64,000 nucleotides of DNA from contig NZ_ABCM01000011.1 of the NCBI RefSeq assembly GCF_000170795.1, positions 143,181 through 207,180 on the forward strand, read 5' to 3'. The DNA is from Pedobacter sp. BAL39 (GTDB taxonomy: Bacteria; Bacteroidota; Bacteroidia; Sphingobacteriales; Sphingobacteriaceae). The position numbers and the translations under genes are program-made. Of this stretch, positions 38,360 through 50,799 are shown piece after piece. Within the stretch, counting starts at the first letter, position 1; each line of letters opens with the position of its first letter. Under the pieces are notes generated by a model. That model was not told the DNA's origin and made no database searches. It was given only the letters and a program-made list of their open reading frames with translations.

Positions 38360-39283
38360 ATGATGGCATCTGATAAAACACTCATCGTTGTTGTCGGTCC
38401 TACAGGAATTGGAAAAACTGCGCTGGCCATTGAGCTGGCGCAGCACTTTTCCACCGAAATCATCTCCGCAGATTCCAGGCAATTTTTTAAGGAAATGGAA
38501 ATTGGAACTGCAAAACCTTCAGCCGGAGAACTACTAGCTGCACCTCATCACTTCATCAACTCAAATAGCATCACACAGCTTTTCAGTACCGGAGACTTTG
38601 AAATCCAGGCGTTGAACCTGATTGACAAGCTTTTTAAAGAACATCAGCTGCTGATTATGGTTGGTGGCTCAGGCCTATACATTGACGCGGTATGTAACGG
38701 CCTTGATGATCTCCCGGAAACTGATCTTCAGATCAGGGAACAACTCAATAAAAAACTTGCTGAGGAAGGCCTTCAGGCCATTCAGGAGCAGCTTAAAACG
38801 GTAGACCCTGAGTACTATGACAAAGTTGATCAATCCAACCCTCAGCGGATGATCAGGGGGCTCGAATTTTTCCTCTCTATTGGACAGAAACTCTCCTCCT
38901 ACCTCACCAATACCAAGAAAGAGAGGCCTTTCAACACCATCAAAATCGGACTGAACATGGACCGGGATAAACTCTATGAGCGCATCAACCATAGGGTAGA
39001 CTGCATGATGGAGGCTGGGCTAATGCAGGAGGTCGAAAGGCTACAGCCCTTCCGTCAATACAATGCACTAAATACGGTCGGTTATTCCGAACTGTTCGAT
39101 TACCTGGATGGAAATTCCAGCCTGCAGGAGGCTGTCGCCAAAATCAAGCAGAACACACGCCGCTTTGCAAAAAGACAGCTCACCTGGTTCAGGAGGGACA
39201 ACAGCACCGCCTGGTTTGAACCCACTGACAGTGCCGCTGTTATTCATCACATCGAGACCTTGTTAATTAAGGCATTGGATTAA
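38360..39283 (+). CDS. miaA: tRNA dimethylallyltransferase
   Basis: Transfers the dimethylallyl group to A37 of tRNAs reading UNN codons. 307 residues. P-loop GPTGIGKT (13-20), the motif SADSRQFFKEMEIGTAKPS, and GGSGLYIDAVCNGLDD. ATGs at 38360 and 38363 are both usable. Its 3' end overlaps the convergent DUF3467 gene by 4 nt. Confidence 0.96.
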   Translation: MMASDKTLIVVVGPTGIGKTALAIELAQHFSTEIISADSRQFFKEMEIGTAKPSAGELLAAPHHFINSNSITQLFSTGDFEIQALNLIDKLFKEHQLLIMVGGSGLYIDAVCNGLDDLPETDLQIREQLNKKLAEEGLQAIQEQLKTVDPEYYDKVDQSNPQRMIRGLEFFLSIGQKLSSYLTNTKKERPFNTIKIGLNMDRDKLYERINHRVDCMMEAGLMQEVERLQPFRQYNALNTVGYSELFDYLDGNSSLQEAVAKIKQNTRRFAKRQLTWFRRDNSTAWFEPTDSAAVIHHIETLLIKALD

Positions 39284-39594
39284 GCCTGTGCTGTCGGTCC
39301 ACCAAAACCAAAAGGAAAGCTTGGATGCTCCTCCGGTGTCTTTATACGGCCGTTAGCGGCTTCAAACTTTTCAACATTTTCCTGCATGGCGCCCAATAAC
39401 CGTTTTGCGTGTTCAGGTGTCAGGATGATCCTAGATTTCACTCTCGCTTTAGGCACCCCAGGCATCACCCTGATAAAGTCAAGTACAAACTCTGTATTGG
39501 AATGGGTGATGATTGCCAGATTTGAAAAAATACCCTCTGCCACTTCTTCAGAAAGTTCAATATTTATTTGATTGTCATTTTGTTGTTCTTCCAT
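39280..39594 (-). CDS. DUF3467 domain-containing protein
   Basis: 104 residues, matching DUF3467: HSNTEFVLDFIRVMPGVPKA and RIILTPEHAKRLLGAMQENVEKFE. Soluble, no signal peptide. Function unknown. It lies next to rpoC in the same direction's upstream position but is read after the rpoC terminator, so it is a separate unit. Overlaps miaA tail to tail by 4 nt. Confidence 0.88.
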   Translation of the reverse strand: MEEQQNDNQINIELSEEVAEGIFSNLAIITHSNTEFVLDFIRVMPGVPKARVKSRIILTPEHAKRLLGAMQENVEKFEAANGRIKTPEEHPSFPFGFGGPTAQA

Positions 39595-39660
39595 AATACA
39601 AAAATACCGCTTTAATTTTGATTAAGTTATGTAAAAAAGGATTTACTGAAAAAGATCAGG

Positions 39661-39700
39661 CACAAAAAAATCCCCCAAACTCTATCAGAAGGGGGATTTT
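39661..39700 (-). terminator. Intrinsic terminator of the rpoBC operon
   Basis: Ten-bp stem aaaatccccc/gggggatttt (39667-39676 with 39691-39700), then a run of T on the minus strand; 20 nt past the rpoC stop. Confidence 0.92.
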
Positions 39701-39719
39701 ATAACAGTTATACTTCCGC

Positions 39720-42700
39720 TTATGCTTCTATTTCCTCTTGTTTCGAAGCAAGCAATTTATCATATTCTTCCTGAGAACCTACGATGATTCTCTCGTATCC
39801 GCGTACACCTGTACCTGAAGGGATCAAGTGTCCAACGATTACGTTTTCTTTCAGTCCAAGCATGCTGTCACGTTTACCAGCGATTGCGGCTTCGTTAAGC
39901 ACTTTTGTAGTTTCCTGGAAGGAAGCTGCAGAGATGAATGATTTCGTACCCAATGATGCACGTGTGATACCTTGCAGTACTGAACTCGCAGTTGCAGGTC
40001 TTGCATCGCGAACTTCAATTTGCTTTAGATCTTTACGTTTCAATTGAGAGTTTTCATCTCTTAGCTTACGTAATGAAACAATCTGACCAGGTTTAACCGT
40101 ATTTGAATCACCAGCATCTACCACAACTTTCTTGTCATAGATCTCATCATTCTCAATCATGAAGTCCCAACGGTCTACAGAGTTGTTCTCTAAGAAAATG
40201 GTATCTCCCGGATCCTCGATGTGAACCTTCTGCATCATCTGGTGAACAATCACCTCGAAGTGTTTATCATTGATTTTCACACCTTGCAGACGGTAAACTT
40301 CCTGAATACCATTTACCAGGTATTCCTGAACCGCTGCAGGCCCTTTAATGGCAAGGATATCCGCAGGTGAAATTGATCCGTCAGAAAGAGGCATACCAGC
40401 CTTCACAAAGTCATTATCCTGTACCAGGATGTGTTTAGACAATGGAACCAGGTATTTTTTAACCTCACCGTCTTTGGACTCAATAGTCATCTCACGATTA
40501 CCACGTTTCACACCACCTAAAGTTACCACACCATCAATCTCTGTTACTACAGCAGGGTTTGAAGGATTACGTGCCTCGAAAAGCTCCGTTACGCGTGGCA
40601 AACCACCCGTGATATCTCTTGTTTTACCAGTTGCGCGAGGGATCTTAACCAGGATCTGACCAGTCTGAACAGCATCACCCTCGTCGATGGCAATATGCGC
40701 ACCAACAGGAATGTTATAAGCCCTGATCAATTCACCTTTCTTGTCAACAACACGTACAGAAGGGTTTTTAGTTTTATCACGAGTATCGATAATTACTTTT
40801 TCACGGTGACCAGTCTGCTCATCCGACTCCTCGCGGAAGGTTACACCTTCAACTATAGCTTCGAACTCAATCTTACCAGCAAATTCCGAGATAATTACCG
40901 CATTATATGGATCCCATGAACAAATCTTATCGCCTTTAGTGATGGTTGCACCGTCTTCAACAAACAAGAATGCACCGTAAGGAATGTTATTGGTCATGAT
41001 CACCTTATTGGTACCCGGCTCAACAATTTTGAACTCACCCGAACGTCCCAATACGATTTGAGTATCACCTTCTTCAGTTTTTGTAGCCACTGTACGCACA
41101 TTCTCAAATTCAATGATACCATCAAATTTAGCTGTGATCTGAGATTCTGCAGCGATGTTCGACGCAGTACCCCCAACGTGGAACGTACGTAATGTCAGCT
41201 GCGTACCCGGCTCACCGATCGACTGTGCAGCAATTACACCGACAGCCTCACCTTTCTGAACACGTTTACCTGTTGCAAGGTTACGTCCGTAACATAAGGC
41301 ACAAACACCGCGCTTATTCTCACATGTCAATACTGAACGGATTTCGATACCTTCTAACGGAGACTCATCAATTGCTTTTGCAATATCTTCATCAATATCC
41401 TGTCCGGCACTCACCAGCAGTGAACCATCCAGAGGGTTAAATACATCGTGCAGTGAGATACGACCCAATACTCTGTCGTACAACGGCTCAACAATATCCT
41501 CATTGTCTTTCAGGGCAGTAGTATACATACCTCTCAAAGTACCGCAATCTTCAGCATTTACAATCATATCCTGCGCCACATCATGGAGACGACGAGTCAG
41601 GTAACCAGCATCGGCAGTTTTTAACGCTGTATCCGCCAAACCTTTACGCGCACCGTGGGTAGAGATAAAGTATTCTAATACTGACAATCCTTCTTTAAAG
41701 TTAGAGAGGATCGGGTTTTCGATAATCTCACCACCAGAACCTGATTTCTGAGGCTTAGCCATCAGACCACGCATTCCGCAAAGCTGACGAATCTGCTCTT
41801 TAGAACCACGTGCCCCGGAGTCAAGCATCATATATACAGAGTTGAATCCTTGGTTGTCGCTCGATAACTGTGTCATTACGAATGAAGTCAGACGGTTATT
41901 GATACGGGTCCAGATATCAATAATCTGATTGTAACGCTCGTTGTTGGTAATGAATCCCATGTTATAGTTATTCCTTACTTCATCAACCTCTGCAGAAGCC
42001 TGCTCCAATAGCGCATGTTTCTCAACAGGGATGTTCACATCCTGAAGGTTGAACGAAAGACCTCCTCTGAAGGCCATCTGGAATCCTAATTCTTTGATGT
42101 CATCAAGGAACCTTGACGCACGCGCCATACCTGTAGTTTTCACTACATGTCCAATGATATCACGAAGGGATTTTTTAGTCAGCAATTCGTTTATGTATCC
42201 TACTTCTTCCGGAACCATTTGGTTAAACAGTACACGTCCTACAGTGGTATCCAACAATTTGTTAACAATTGTTCCATCCTCCAGTTTCACATTCACTTTC
42301 ACTTTGATGAACGCATGAAGATCAATACGTTTCTCATTGTAAGCGATGATCACTTCTTCCGGAGAATAGAAAGAGAAATCCTGCCCTTTAACAACACGGC
42401 TCTCATCGGTTCTGCGGCCTTTAGTAATGTAGTAAAGACCTAAAACCATATCCTGCGAAGGAACCGTAATCGGCGTTCCGTTTGCAGGGTTAAGAATGTT
42501 GTGTGCAGCTAACATCAATACCTGGGCTTCCAGAATCGCAGCATGACCCAAAGGTAAATGCACCGCCATCTGGTCACCATCAAAATCCGCGTTGAATGCC
42601 GTACATACCAACGGGTGTAATTGAATCGCTTTACCTTCAACAAGCTTAGGCTGGAACGACTGGATACCCAATCTGTGCAGCGTAGGTGCACGGTTAAGCA

Positions 42701-44006
42701 ATACAGGGTGTCCTTTTAATACGTTTTCCAAGATGTCCCAAACCAGAGGATCTTTTCTATCGACGATTTTCTTCGCAGATTTAACTGTTTTCACAATTCC
42801 CCTCTCAATCATCTTACGGATGATGAACGGTTTGAACAGCTCTGCAGCCATATCTTTAGGTAAACCACACTCGTGTAATTTCAGGTTAGGACCTACAACA
42901 ATTACCGAACGTGCTGAATAATCCACACGTTTACCTAATAAATTCTGACGGAAACGACCTTGTTTACCTTTAAGAATATCAGAAAGGGATTTAAGGGCAC
43001 GGTTACCTTCAGTTTTAACTGCATTTACCTTACGTGAGTTATCGAATAACGAATCCACAGCTTCCTGCAGCATACGTTTTTCATTACGTAAAATTACCTC
43101 TGGCGCTTTGATCTCGATCAAACGTTTTAAACGGTTGTTACGGATGATCACACGACGGTACAGATCGTTCAGATCTGAAGTCGCAAAACGACCACCTTCC
43201 AATGGTACTAAAGGACGCAGCTCAGGTGGAATAACAGGAACGATCTTGATGATCATCCACTCAGGGTTATTCTCGATGCGCGTTCTTGAACCACGGAAAG
43301 CCTCAACTACCTGTAAACGTTTCAAAGCTTCGTTTTTACGTTGCTGAGAAGTTTCGTTTGCAGCCTGGTGACGCAGGTTATATGATAATGTATCTAAATC
43401 AATACGTTTCAATAAATCCTCTAATGCTTCAGCACCCATTTTGGCGATGAATTTATTAGGGTCTTTATCATCAAGATATTGGTTTTCTTTTGGCAACTTA
43501 TCAAGAATATCAAGATATTCCTCTTCAGTTAAGAAATCCATATATTGAATACCTTCTTCAGCCATGAATCCTGGCTGAATAACTACGTAACGCTCGTAGT
43601 AAATAATCAGGTCTAACCTTTTTGTAGGTAAGCCTAAAAGATATCCGATTTTGTTTGGCAACGAGCGGAAGTACCAGATGTGCGCAACGGGAACCACCAG
43701 GTTGATGTGTCCCATACGCTCTCTACGCACTTTTTTCTCGGTTACTTCCACACCACAACGGTCACAAACAATACCTTTATAACGGATACGTTTATATTTA
43801 CCGCAATGACATTCGTAATCTTTTACCGGACCAAAAATACGCTCACAGAACAAACCATCACGCTCAGGTTTGTAAGTACGGTAATTGATGGTCTCAGGTT
43901 TCAACACCTCACCGCTGGAACGCTCTAAAATAGCCTCCGGCGACGCCAAGCTAATGGTGATCGAGGTAAAATTGCTTTTTAATTTATTATCCTTTTTGTA
44001 AGACAT
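39720..44006 (-). CDS. rpoC: RNA polymerase subunit beta'
   Basis: Largest catalytic subunit, 1428 residues. Zinc-binding motif [20 protein letters not shown] near the N-terminus, the active-site Mg motif NADFDGDQM, the bridge-helix/trigger-loop region [16 protein letters not shown], and the second zinc site [13 protein letters not shown]. Downstream of rpoB across a 75-nt spacer with a terminator-like hairpin. Confidence 0.98.
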   Translation of the reverse strand: MSYKKDNKLKSNFTSITISLASPEAILERSSGEVLKPETINYRTYKPERDGLFCERIFGPVKDYECHCGKYKRIRYKGIVCDRCGVEVTEKKVRRERMGHINLVVPVAHIWYFRSLPNKIGYLLGLPTKRLDLIIYYERYVVIQPGFMAEEGIQYMDFLTEEEYLDILDKLPKENQYLDDKDPNKFIAKMGAEALEDLLKRIDLDTLSYNLRHQAANETSQQRKNEALKRLQVVEAFRGSRTRIENNPEWMIIKIVPVIPPELRPLVPLEGGRFATSDLNDLYRRVIIRNNRLKRLIEIKAPEVILRNEKRMLQEAVDSLFDNSRKVNAVKTEGNRALKSLSDILKGKQGRFRQNLLGKRVDYSARSVIVVGPNLKLHECGLPKDMAAELFKPFIIRKMIERGIVKTVKSAKKIVDRKDPLVWDILENVLKGHPVLLNRAPTLHRLGIQSFQPKLVEGKAIQLHPLVCTAFNADFDGDQMAVHLPLGHAAILEAQVLMLAAHNILNPANGTPITVPSQDMVLGLYYITKGRRTDESRVVKGQDFSFYSPEEVIIAYNEKRIDLHAFIKVKVNVKLEDGTIVNKLLDTTVGRVLFNQMVPEEVGYINELLTKKSLRDIIGHVVKTTGMARASRFLDDIKELGFQMAFRGGLSFNLQDVNIPVEKHALLEQASAEVDEVRNNYNMGFITNNERYNQIIDIWTRINNRLTSFVMTQLSSDNQGFNSVYMMLDSGARGSKEQIRQLCGMRGLMAKPQKSGSGGEIIENPILSNFKEGLSVLEYFISTHGARKGLADTALKTADAGYLTRRLHDVAQDMIVNAEDCGTLRGMYTTALKDNEDIVEPLYDRVLGRISLHDVFNPLDGSLLVSAGQDIDEDIAKAIDESPLEGIEIRSVLTCENKRGVCALCYGRNLATGKRVQKGEAVGVIAAQSIGEPGTQLTLRTFHVGGTASNIAAESQITAKFDGIIEFENVRTVATKTEEGDTQIVLGRSGEFKIVEPGTNKVIMTNNIPYGAFLFVEDGATITKGDKICSWDPYNAVIISEFAGKIEFEAIVEGVTFREESDEQTGHREKVIIDTRDKTKNPSVRVVDKKGELIRAYNIPVGAHIAIDEGDAVQTGQILVKIPRATGKTRDITGGLPRVTELFEARNPSNPAVVTEIDGVVTLGGVKRGNREMTIESKDGEVKKYLVPLSKHILVQDNDFVKAGMPLSDGSISPADILAIKGPAAVQEYLVNGIQEVYRLQGVKINDKHFEVIVHQMMQKVHIEDPGDTIFLENNSVDRWDFMIENDEIYDKKVVVDAGDSNTVKPGQIVSLRKLRDENSQLKRKDLKQIEVRDARPATASSVLQGITRASLGTKSFISAASFQETTKVLNEAAIAGKRDSMLGLKENVIVGHLIPSGTGVRGYERIIVGSQEEYDKLLASKQEEIEA

Positions 44007-44018
44007 AGCTCTTTTGTT

Positions 44019-44078
44019 TGAAAGTTGAAAAATTTAAAAAGTTGGGATGCAATGAACATCCCAACAAAATAACTTTCA
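44019..44078 (-). promoter_or_regulatory. Terminator-like hairpin in the rpoB-rpoC spacer
   Basis: Perfect 9-bp stem (44041-44049 with 44057-44065), 7-nt loop, followed on the minus strand by five T. An outer 8-bp inverted repeat (44019-44026 with 44071-44078) encloses it. Could be an attenuator or a processing site. Confidence 0.6.
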
Positions 44079-44081
44079 ACA

Positions 44082-47000
44082 TTAGTCTAACGTAATATCT
44101 AAACCTAATCCACGCAGCTCATGCACCAATACGTTGAACGACTCCGGTACACCAGGCGTAGGAAGGTTCTCGCCTTTAACAATTGCCTCGTAAGTTTTGG
44201 CCCTACCGATCACATCATCCGACTTAACGGTAAGGATCTCCTGCAGGATGTTGGCCGCACCAAATGCTTCCAATGCCCAAACCTCCATCTCACCGAAACG
44301 CTGACCACCGAACTGGGCTTTACCACCCAATGGCTGTTGCGTAATCAATGAGTATGGTCCGATTGAACGGGCGTGCATCTTGTCATCAACCATGTGTCCT
44401 AATTTCAGCATATAAATGATACCTACAGTAGTCGGTTGATCGAATTTCTCTCCCGTTAAACCATTGTGCAGGTAAGTTCTTCCTGAAGCAGGTACACCCG
44501 CTTTAGCAATCCACTCCTCTACCTCGTCATGTTTAGCACCGTCAAAGATCGGGGTTGCAAATTTAACACCCAGTTCTTTACCGGCCCATGCCAATACAGT
44601 CTCATAGATCTGGCCCAGGTTCATACGTGAAGGTACACCCAGTGGGTTCAACACGATATCAACCGGTGTTCCATCTTCCAGGAATGGCATATCTTCATCT
44701 CGAACGATACGGGCAACGATACCCTTATTACCGTGACGACCGGCCATCTTATCACCTACTTTTAGTTTACGTTTTTTAGCTACATATACTTTAGCCATTT
44801 GTACAATACCTGATGGCAATTCATCACCAACACTGATGGCGAATTTATCACGTTTGTAAGCACCCAGTTCTTCGTTTACACGAATACCATAGTTGTGCAG
44901 CAACATCTTGATCTGCTCATTTTTATCATCATCAGTGGTCCATTTGTATGGGTTGATGTGTGCATACTCAAGATCTGCAAGGCTTTTCTGAGTAAACTTA
45001 GCACCTTTAGGAAACAACAACTCTTTGTAGACGTTGAAGATACCCTGAGATGTTTTACCGTTAACAATCTGGAACAGTTTGTCAACAAGCTCGTTTTTCA
45101 GATTCGTTGTAGCAATCTCATATTTCTTGTCCAACTTATCTATCGCCGCTTTTTCTTCAGCTTTAGTAGTTTTCTTAGCTCTTGAGAACAATTTAGTATC
45201 AATTACCACACCTTTGATCGAAGGAGGAGTTTTCAATGATGCATCTTTCACATCACCTGCTTTATCTCCAAAGATCGCACGAAGTAATTTCTCCTCTGGT
45301 GAAGGATCAGATTCTCCCTTAGGAGTGATCTTACCAATCAGGATGTCACCTTCTTTAACCTCAGCACCAACACGGATGATACCGTTTTCATCTAAATCTT
45401 TAGTGGCTTCTTCAGAAACGTTAGGGATATCTGGTGTCAATTCCTCCTCCCCGCGTTTTGTATCACGCACTTCCAATTCAAACTCTTCGATGTGGAGTGA
45501 GGTAAAGATATCTTCGCGGACAATACGCTCGTTGATTACAATCGCATCCTCAAAGTTATATCCCTGCCAAGGCATGAAAGCAACTTTTAAATTCCTTCCT
45601 AATGCCAGCTCACCATTTTCAGTAGCATAACCTTCACAAAGTACTTGTCCTTTAACAACCTTCTGACCTTTCTTAACGATCGGTTTAAGGTTGATACAGG
45701 TATTTTGGTTGGTTTTCTTGAACTTGATCAGTTTATAAGTTTTGCTATCACCTTCGAAAGAAACCAAACGATCTCCGTCGTTTCTTACATATTTGATGGT
45801 GATCTCATTTGCATCTACATATTCAACAGTACCGTCACCTTCAGCATTGATCAGTGTTCTTGAGTCACGTGCTACGCGACCTTCCAGACCTGTTCCAACG
45901 ATAGGTGCCTCAGGACGTAACAATGGTACGGCCTGACGTTGCATGTTCGATCCCATCAAAGCCCTGTTCGCATCATCATGCTCAAGGAAAGGAATCAACG
46001 AAGCTGCAATAGATGTAATCTGGTTAGGTGCAACGTCCATTAAGTCTAATTTCTCAGGCTCAATAACCGGGAAGTCCCCTTCATAACGCGCTTTCACACG
46101 TGAAGTAGTGAAGTTACCCTGATCGTCGTAGGCAGCATTTGCCTGTGCGATCGTTTTACCATCCTCATCCTCTGCAGAAAGATAAATCACTTCCTCGTCT
46201 ACCTGAACGATACCATCTTTAACCTTTTTGTATGGTGTTTCAATGAAACCAAGGTTATTGATCTTCGCGTGAACGCAAAGAGAAGAAATCAAACCGATGT
46301 TTGGTCCCTCTGGTGTTTCAATCGTACACAGACGACCGTAGTGGGTATAGTGAACGTCACGTACCTCGAAACCTGCACGCTCACGTGAAAGACCACCTGG
46401 ACCTAAGGCTGACAGACGACGCTTGTGCGTAATCTCTGCCAGAGGATTGGTTTGGTCCATGAACTGCGACAGTTGGTTTGTACCAAAGAAAGAGTTAATC
46501 ACCGACGATAAAGTACGTGCATTGATCAGATCTGTTGGTGTGAAGACCTCGTTGTCGCGGATGTTCATACGCTCACGGATAGTTCTCGCCATACGTGCCA
46601 GACCAACACCAAACTGAGCGTACAATTGCTCACCTACTGTACGAACACGACGGTTAGACAAGTGATCAATATCATCGACCTCTTCTTTGGAATTGATCAG
46701 CTTGATCAGATACTTAACAATCGCAATGATGTCTGCTTTTGTCAGTACTTTAACATGATCAGGAGTATCCATTTTCAACTTACGGTTGATGCGATACCTG
46801 CCCACATCTCCTAAGTCATAACGTTTATCCGAGAAGAATAAACGTTCAATGATACCTCTTGCCGTTTCCTCATCAGGCGGTTCTGCGTTACGCAAAGCAC
46901 GATAGATGTTCTCCACAGCCTCTTTTTCAGAGTTTGAAGTATCTTTTTGTAATGTATTGTAAATAATGGTATAATCAGCCTGACTGGCACCATCATCTTT

Positions 47001-47885
47001 AGATAAGATAATCGTTTTAACGCCAGCGTCAATGATCATATCAATATGGTCATCTTCTAAAACAGTGTCCCTGTCTAAGATCACTTCGTTACGATCTATG
47101 GAAACAACCTCACCGGTATCTTCATCCACGAAATCTTCAACCCATTTTCTTAATACCCTTGCGGCAAGTTTACGTCCGATGTATTTCTTCAAGCCCGATT
47201 TGCTGACTTTTACTTCATCAGCTAAGTCAAAAAGCTCAAGGATGTCCTTATCAGAATCATAACCGATGGCGCGCAACAGGGTAGTTACCGGGAATTTCTT
47301 CTTACGGTCGATGTAAGCATACATGACGTTGTTCACGTCTGTAGCAAACTCGATCCAAGAACCTTTGAAAGGAATCACACGGGCAGAATAAAGTTTAGTA
47401 CCATTTGTGTGACGGCTCTGACCGAAGAACACTCCTGGCGACCTGTGTAACTGCGATACAATTACGCGTTCTGCACCATTGATCACGAAGGTACCTTTAG
47501 GAGTCATATAAGGAATGGTTCCCAGGTATACATCTTGAATGATGGTTTCAAAATCCTCGTGTTCTGCATCATTACAAGAAAGTTTCAGCTTCGCTTTTAA
47601 TGGAACACTATAAGTTAACCCACGGTCAATACACTCAGGTATATCATAACGCGGTGGATCAATAAAATAATCAAGGAATTCCAGTACAAAGATATTTCTG
47701 GAATCTGTGATTGGGAAGTTTTCAGCAAAAACCTTAAATAACCCTTCTGTGTGACGGTTATCTGAAGTAGTTTCGATCTGAAAAAATTCTCTGAATGATT
47801 GCAACTGTACATCTAGAAAATCCGGGTAATCTATGATGTGCTTACTACGTGCAAAATTTACTCTTTGGTCGACTTTATTTGCCAA
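44082..47885 (-). CDS. rpoB: RNA polymerase subunit beta
   Basis: Catalytic subunit, 1267 residues. The rifampicin-binding cluster reads [19 protein letters not shown] then LSALGPGG, with the susceptible-type Asp, His and Ser at the positions usually mutated in resistance. The C-terminal region with [21 protein letters not shown] is conserved. Preceded by a 154-nt spacer from rplL containing two inverted repeats. Confidence 0.98.
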   Translation of the reverse strand: MANKVDQRVNFARSKHIIDYPDFLDVQLQSFREFFQIETTSDNRHTEGLFKVFAENFPITDSRNIFVLEFLDYFIDPPRYDIPECIDRGLTYSVPLKAKLKLSCNDAEHEDFETIIQDVYLGTIPYMTPKGTFVINGAERVIVSQLHRSPGVFFGQSRHTNGTKLYSARVIPFKGSWIEFATDVNNVMYAYIDRKKKFPVTTLLRAIGYDSDKDILELFDLADEVKVSKSGLKKYIGRKLAARVLRKWVEDFVDEDTGEVVSIDRNEVILDRDTVLEDDHIDMIIDAGVKTIILSKDDGASQADYTIIYNTLQKDTSNSEKEAVENIYRALRNAEPPDEETARGIIERLFFSDKRYDLGDVGRYRINRKLKMDTPDHVKVLTKADIIAIVKYLIKLINSKEEVDDIDHLSNRRVRTVGEQLYAQFGVGLARMARTIRERMNIRDNEVFTPTDLINARTLSSVINSFFGTNQLSQFMDQTNPLAEITHKRRLSALGPGGLSRERAGFEVRDVHYTHYGRLCTIETPEGPNIGLISSLCVHAKINNLGFIETPYKKVKDGIVQVDEEVIYLSAEDEDGKTIAQANAAYDDQGNFTTSRVKARYEGDFPVIEPEKLDLMDVAPNQITSIAASLIPFLEHDDANRALMGSNMQRQAVPLLRPEAPIVGTGLEGRVARDSRTLINAEGDGTVEYVDANEITIKYVRNDGDRLVSFEGDSKTYKLIKFKKTNQNTCINLKPIVKKGQKVVKGQVLCEGYATENGELALGRNLKVAFMPWQGYNFEDAIVINERIVREDIFTSLHIEEFELEVRDTKRGEEELTPDIPNVSEEATKDLDENGIIRVGAEVKEGDILIGKITPKGESDPSPEEKLLRAIFGDKAGDVKDASLKTPPSIKGVVIDTKLFSRAKKTTKAEEKAAIDKLDKKYEIATTNLKNELVDKLFQIVNGKTSQGIFNVYKELLFPKGAKFTQKSLADLEYAHINPYKWTTDDDKNEQIKMLLHNYGIRVNEELGAYKRDKFAISVGDELPSGIVQMAKVYVAKKRKLKVGDKMAGRHGNKGIVARIVRDEDMPFLEDGTPVDIVLNPLGVPSRMNLGQIYETVLAWAGKELGVKFATPIFDGAKHDEVEEWIAKAGVPASGRTYLHNGLTGEKFDQPTTVGIIYMLKLGHMVDDKMHARSIGPYSLITQQPLGGKAQFGGQRFGEMEVWALEAFGAANILQEILTVKSDDVIGRAKTYEAIVKGENLPTPGVPESFNVLVHELRGLGLDITLD

Positions 47886-47920
47886 TGGACTAAAGTTAAT
47901 TTAGTTTAAGAATAAACTAT

Positions 47921-47960
47921 TTGTTTGGTTTGCCGTTAAACCATTTCATCAACCAAACAA
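47921..47960 (-). repeat. Ten-bp perfect inverted repeat in the rplL-rpoB spacer
   Basis: ttgtttggtt and aaccaaacaa around a 20-nt loop, just upstream of rpoB. Confidence 0.5.
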
Positions 47961-47983
47961 GATGAAAAGTTTATAAACAGGTA

Positions 47984-48011
47984 TAGACTCCGACTATACA
48001 GTCGGAGTCTA
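47984..48011 (-). promoter_or_regulatory. Perfect 12-bp hairpin in the rplL-rpoB spacer
   Basis: tagactccgact and agtcggagtcta with a 4-nt loop. No T-run follows on the minus strand, so it is a processing or partial-termination hairpin more than a full terminator. E. coli has an attenuator and RNase III site in the same spacer. Confidence 0.65.
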
Positions 48012-48039
48012 CGTTTTGAGTTATATTAAAATTAAGTGA

Positions 48040-48414
48040 TTACTTAATTTCAACTACTGCTCCAGCTTCTTCTAATTGTTTTTTCAAAGCTTCAGCTTCG
48101 TCTTTAGCAACACCAGCTTTTAATTCTTTAGGTGCACCGTCAACTAGATCTTTAGCTTCTTTCAAACCTAAACCAGTTAAGTCTTTAACAAGTTTTACAA
48201 CTGCTAATTTCTGACCACCAGCTTCTTTCAGGATTACATCAAAAGTTGATTTTTCTTCAGCTGCAGGAGCAGCATCACCAGCAGGACCTGCAACAGCAAC
48301 TGCAGCAGCAGCTGGTTCAATACCATACTCGTCTTTTAAGATTTGAGCTAATTCGTTAACTTCTTTAACTGTTAAGTTTACCAATTGCTCAGCAAACGCT
48401 TTTAAATCTGCCAT
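48040..48414 (-). CDS. rplL: 50S ribosomal protein L7/L12
   Basis: Stalk protein that recruits translation GTPases. 124 residues: N-terminal dimerisation helix, Ala/Pro-rich hinge (about 36-52) and the C-terminal domain with [26 protein letters not shown] in part. Downstream of rplJ by 68 nt. Confidence 0.98.
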   Translation of the reverse strand: MADLKAFAEQLVNLTVKEVNELAQILKDEYGIEPAAAAVAVAGPAGDAAPAAEEKSTFDVILKEAGGQKLAVVKLVKDLTGLGLKEAKDLVDGAPKELKAGVAKDEAEALKKQLEEAGAVVEIK

Positions 48415-48482
48415 TTTTATAGATTTTTAAAAATTTACGTAAATAATAATTTATTAATAATGAACTTTTAAGGTGTTCTTCC

Positions 48483-49001
48483 TTAACCTCTCTCTTGAAG
48501 AGTTTTAACAATTCCTGCAATTTTGTTACCGCCTGACTGAAGCGCAGAAACAACGTTTTTAGCTGGCGATTGTAATAGACCAATGATGTCCCCAATAAGC
48601 TCTTCTCTTGATTTCAGGCTTACTAAAGTATCTAATTGGTTATCACCAACGAATACTGTTGAATCGATATATGCTGCTTTAAGTACAGGTTTATCAGATC
48701 CTTTTCTCAGGGCTTTGATCAGCTTAGCTGGTCCGTTACCTACTGTAGAGAATAACAATGCTGACTGGCCTTTAAGGGCAACAAAGATTTCCGATGCATC
48801 ACCTTCTAATCCTTCGATCGCTTTTCTGATCAAAGTGTTTTTAGCAACCTGCATCTCAATCCCGCTTTCAAAACATTTGCGACGGATGTTGTTTACTTTT
48901 TCAACAGATAAGCTTGATGTGTCGGCAATATAGAAATTACCGAATTCCTGCATCTTCTCTTGAAGAGCCGAAACTACTTCGTGTTTTTCTTCTCTGTTCA
49001 T
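48483..49001 (-). CDS. rplJ: 50S ribosomal protein L10
   Basis: Stalk base protein binding 23S rRNA and L7/L12 dimers; 172 residues with VEKVNNIRRKCFESGIEMQV and NTLIRKAIEG. It begins only 2 nt after the rplA stop, so there is no room for the long untranslated L10-binding leader found before rplJ in E. coli; autoregulation, if any, must use another site. Confidence 0.97.
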   Translation of the reverse strand: MNREEKHEVVSALQEKMQEFGNFYIADTSSLSVEKVNNIRRKCFESGIEMQVAKNTLIRKAIEGLEGDASEIFVALKGQSALLFSTVGNGPAKLIKALRKGSDKPVLKAAYIDSTVFVGDNQLDTLVSLKSREELIGDIIGLLQSPAKNVVSALQSGGNKIAGIVKTLQERG

Positions 49002-49003
49002 AA

Positions 49004-49702
49004 TTAGATCCCCGCTACTGATTTAGTTTCGATTGCAATTCCAGGACTCATTGTTGAAGAAACATGAATGCTCTTAAAATAAGTTCCTTTTGCAGCAGAT
49101 GGTTTTAGCTTAGAAATTACCTGAAGTACTTCTAAAGCATTTTCATATATTTTTTCTGCCGGGAATGATACTTTTCCTACTGAAGCGTGTATAATACCAG
49201 TTTTGTCAACTTTAAAATCAATCTTACCGCCTTTTACATCAGTAACTGCTTTACCAACCTCGTTAGTTACAGTTCCTGACTTAGGGTTTGGCATAAGGTT
49301 CCGTGGACCCAATACGCGGCCCAGTTTACCTACTTTTGCCATACAAGCAGGAGTAGTGATAATAATGTCAACATCTGTCCATCCACCTTCAATCTTGGCT
49401 ACATATTCATCTAAACCTACGAAATCTGCACCTGCCGCTTTAGCCTCTTCTTCCTTGTCAGGAGTACAAAGAACTAAAACACGAACAGTTTTACCTGTAC
49501 CGTGCGGTAAAGTAGCAATACCACGTACCATTTGATTGGCTTTACGTGGATCTACGCCTAAAGCTACATCGATATCAACCGATGCATCAAATTTAGTTGT
49601 AGTGATCTCTTTTACCAAAGCAGCCGCATCCTGTAAAGAATACGTTTTACCAGATTCTAGTTTAGCATGTGCCTTTTTTTGATTTTTTGTTAATTTAGCC
49701 AC
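49004..49702 (-). CDS. rplA: 50S ribosomal protein L1
   Basis: 232 residues, standard L1 with the conserved [17 protein letters not shown]. Binds 23S rRNA at the E-site stalk and is a translational repressor of its own operon in many bacteria. Adjacent to rplK (23-nt gap) and rplJ (2-nt gap). Confidence 0.98.
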   Translation of the reverse strand: MAKLTKNQKKAHAKLESGKTYSLQDAAALVKEITTTKFDASVDIDVALGVDPRKANQMVRGIATLPHGTGKTVRVLVLCTPDKEEEAKAAGADFVGLDEYVAKIEGGWTDVDIIITTPACMAKVGKLGRVLGPRNLMPNPKSGTVTNEVGKAVTDVKGGKIDFKVDKTGIIHASVGKVSFPAEKIYENALEVLQVISKLKPSAAKGTYFKSIHVSSTMSPGIAIETKSVAGI

Positions 49703-49725
49703 TGTTGTAAACTGTTTTTTGTTAA

Positions 49726-50169
49726 TTAATTTGTCCAGGGTGCATCACCGCTAACAGTGATTCCCATACTGCGTGCTGTACCGGCAACCATACTCATTGC
49801 CGACTCGATAGTGAAAGCATTTAAATCAGTCATCTTATCTTCAGCAATTGACTTAACCTGATCCCAAGTCACCGAACCAACTTTTTTACGGTTGGGCTCA
49901 GCAGAACCACTCTGTAATTTAGTCGCATCCTTTAACTGGATAGCAACCGGAGGGGTTTTGATGATAAACTCGAAAGACTTGTCAGCATAAACAGTAATTA
50001 CAACTGGTAATACTTTACCGGGCTTATCTTGGGTACGAGCATTGAATTGTTTGCAAAATTCCATGATATTCACCCCTTTAGCACCTAATGCAGGTCCTAC
50101 TGGTGGCGATGGATTTGCAGCTCCTCCCTTGATTTGTAATTTAACAAGCGCACTGACTTCTTTTGCCAT
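49726..50169 (-). CDS. rplK: 50S ribosomal protein L11
   Basis: 147 residues, standard L11 with [20 protein letters not shown] at the N-terminus. GTPase-associated centre protein, needed for RelA activation. The 78-nt spacer to nusG contains the short inverted repeat AATGTT/AACATT, a possible L1 site. Confidence 0.98.
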   Translation of the reverse strand: MAKEVSALVKLQIKGGAANPSPPVGPALGAKGVNIMEFCKQFNARTQDKPGKVLPVVITVYADKSFEFIIKTPPVAIQLKDATKLQSGSAEPNRKKVGSVTWDQVKSIAEDKMTDLNAFTIESAMSMVAGTARSMGITVSGDAPWTN

Positions 50170-50247
50170 TTTCTGTTTTGTTAATTTGTAATACTCAATG
50201 TTAGAATGTTGGAAGCAAGTAACATTTAAGATCTTTATGAATAGTTG

Positions 50248-50790
50248 TTATTCTTTTTCAACCTGCATATAGTTAAGCTCTAGTGGGGTCTTACGTCCAA
50301 AGATCTTAACCATAACTTTCAATTTCTTTTTCTCTTCGTTAACCTCTTCAATCACACCTGTGAAACCATTGAATGGTCCATCCATAACTTTGATGTTTTC
50401 TCCGACGTAATAAGCAATGTTCATCGTTTCACCTTGCTGGCTCATCTCATCAACTTTACCTAAAATGCGGTTAACTTCAGCCTGGCGCATAGGAACCGGA
50501 TTTCCGCCCTTATCTCCTAAAAAGCCAATCACACTATTAACGTTCTTAATAATGTGCTCTAGTTCTCCATCTAAATTAGCCTCGATCAAAACGTATCCAG
50601 GATAGAAGTTACGTTCCTTTGCTATCTTTTTCCCCTCCTTCATCTGGTAGTATTTCTCCATCGGGATTAATACCTGAGGTACAAGGTGAGAAAAACCTAA
50701 ACGGCTAATTTCAGAATCGATATACTGTTTTACCTTCTTCTCTTTACCGCTAACAGCCCTAACTACATACCATTTTAACTGATCGTCCAT
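50248..50790 (-). CDS. nusG: Transcription termination/antitermination factor NusG
   Basis: 180 residues. NGN domain (WYVVRAVSGKEKKVKQYI, NFYPGYVLIEA) and a C-terminal KOW domain (IKVMDGPFNGFTGVIEEV). Couples RNA polymerase to ribosome and Rho. Starts 9 nt after secE. Confidence 0.97.
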   Translation of the reverse strand: MDDQLKWYVVRAVSGKEKKVKQYIDSEISRLGFSHLVPQVLIPMEKYYQMKEGKKIAKERNFYPGYVLIEANLDGELEHIIKNVNSVIGFLGDKGGNPVPMRQAEVNRILGKVDEMSQQGETMNIAYYVGENIKVMDGPFNGFTGVIEEVNEEKKKLKVMVKIFGRKTPLELNYMQVEKE

Positions 50791-50799
50791 TTAGCTATA

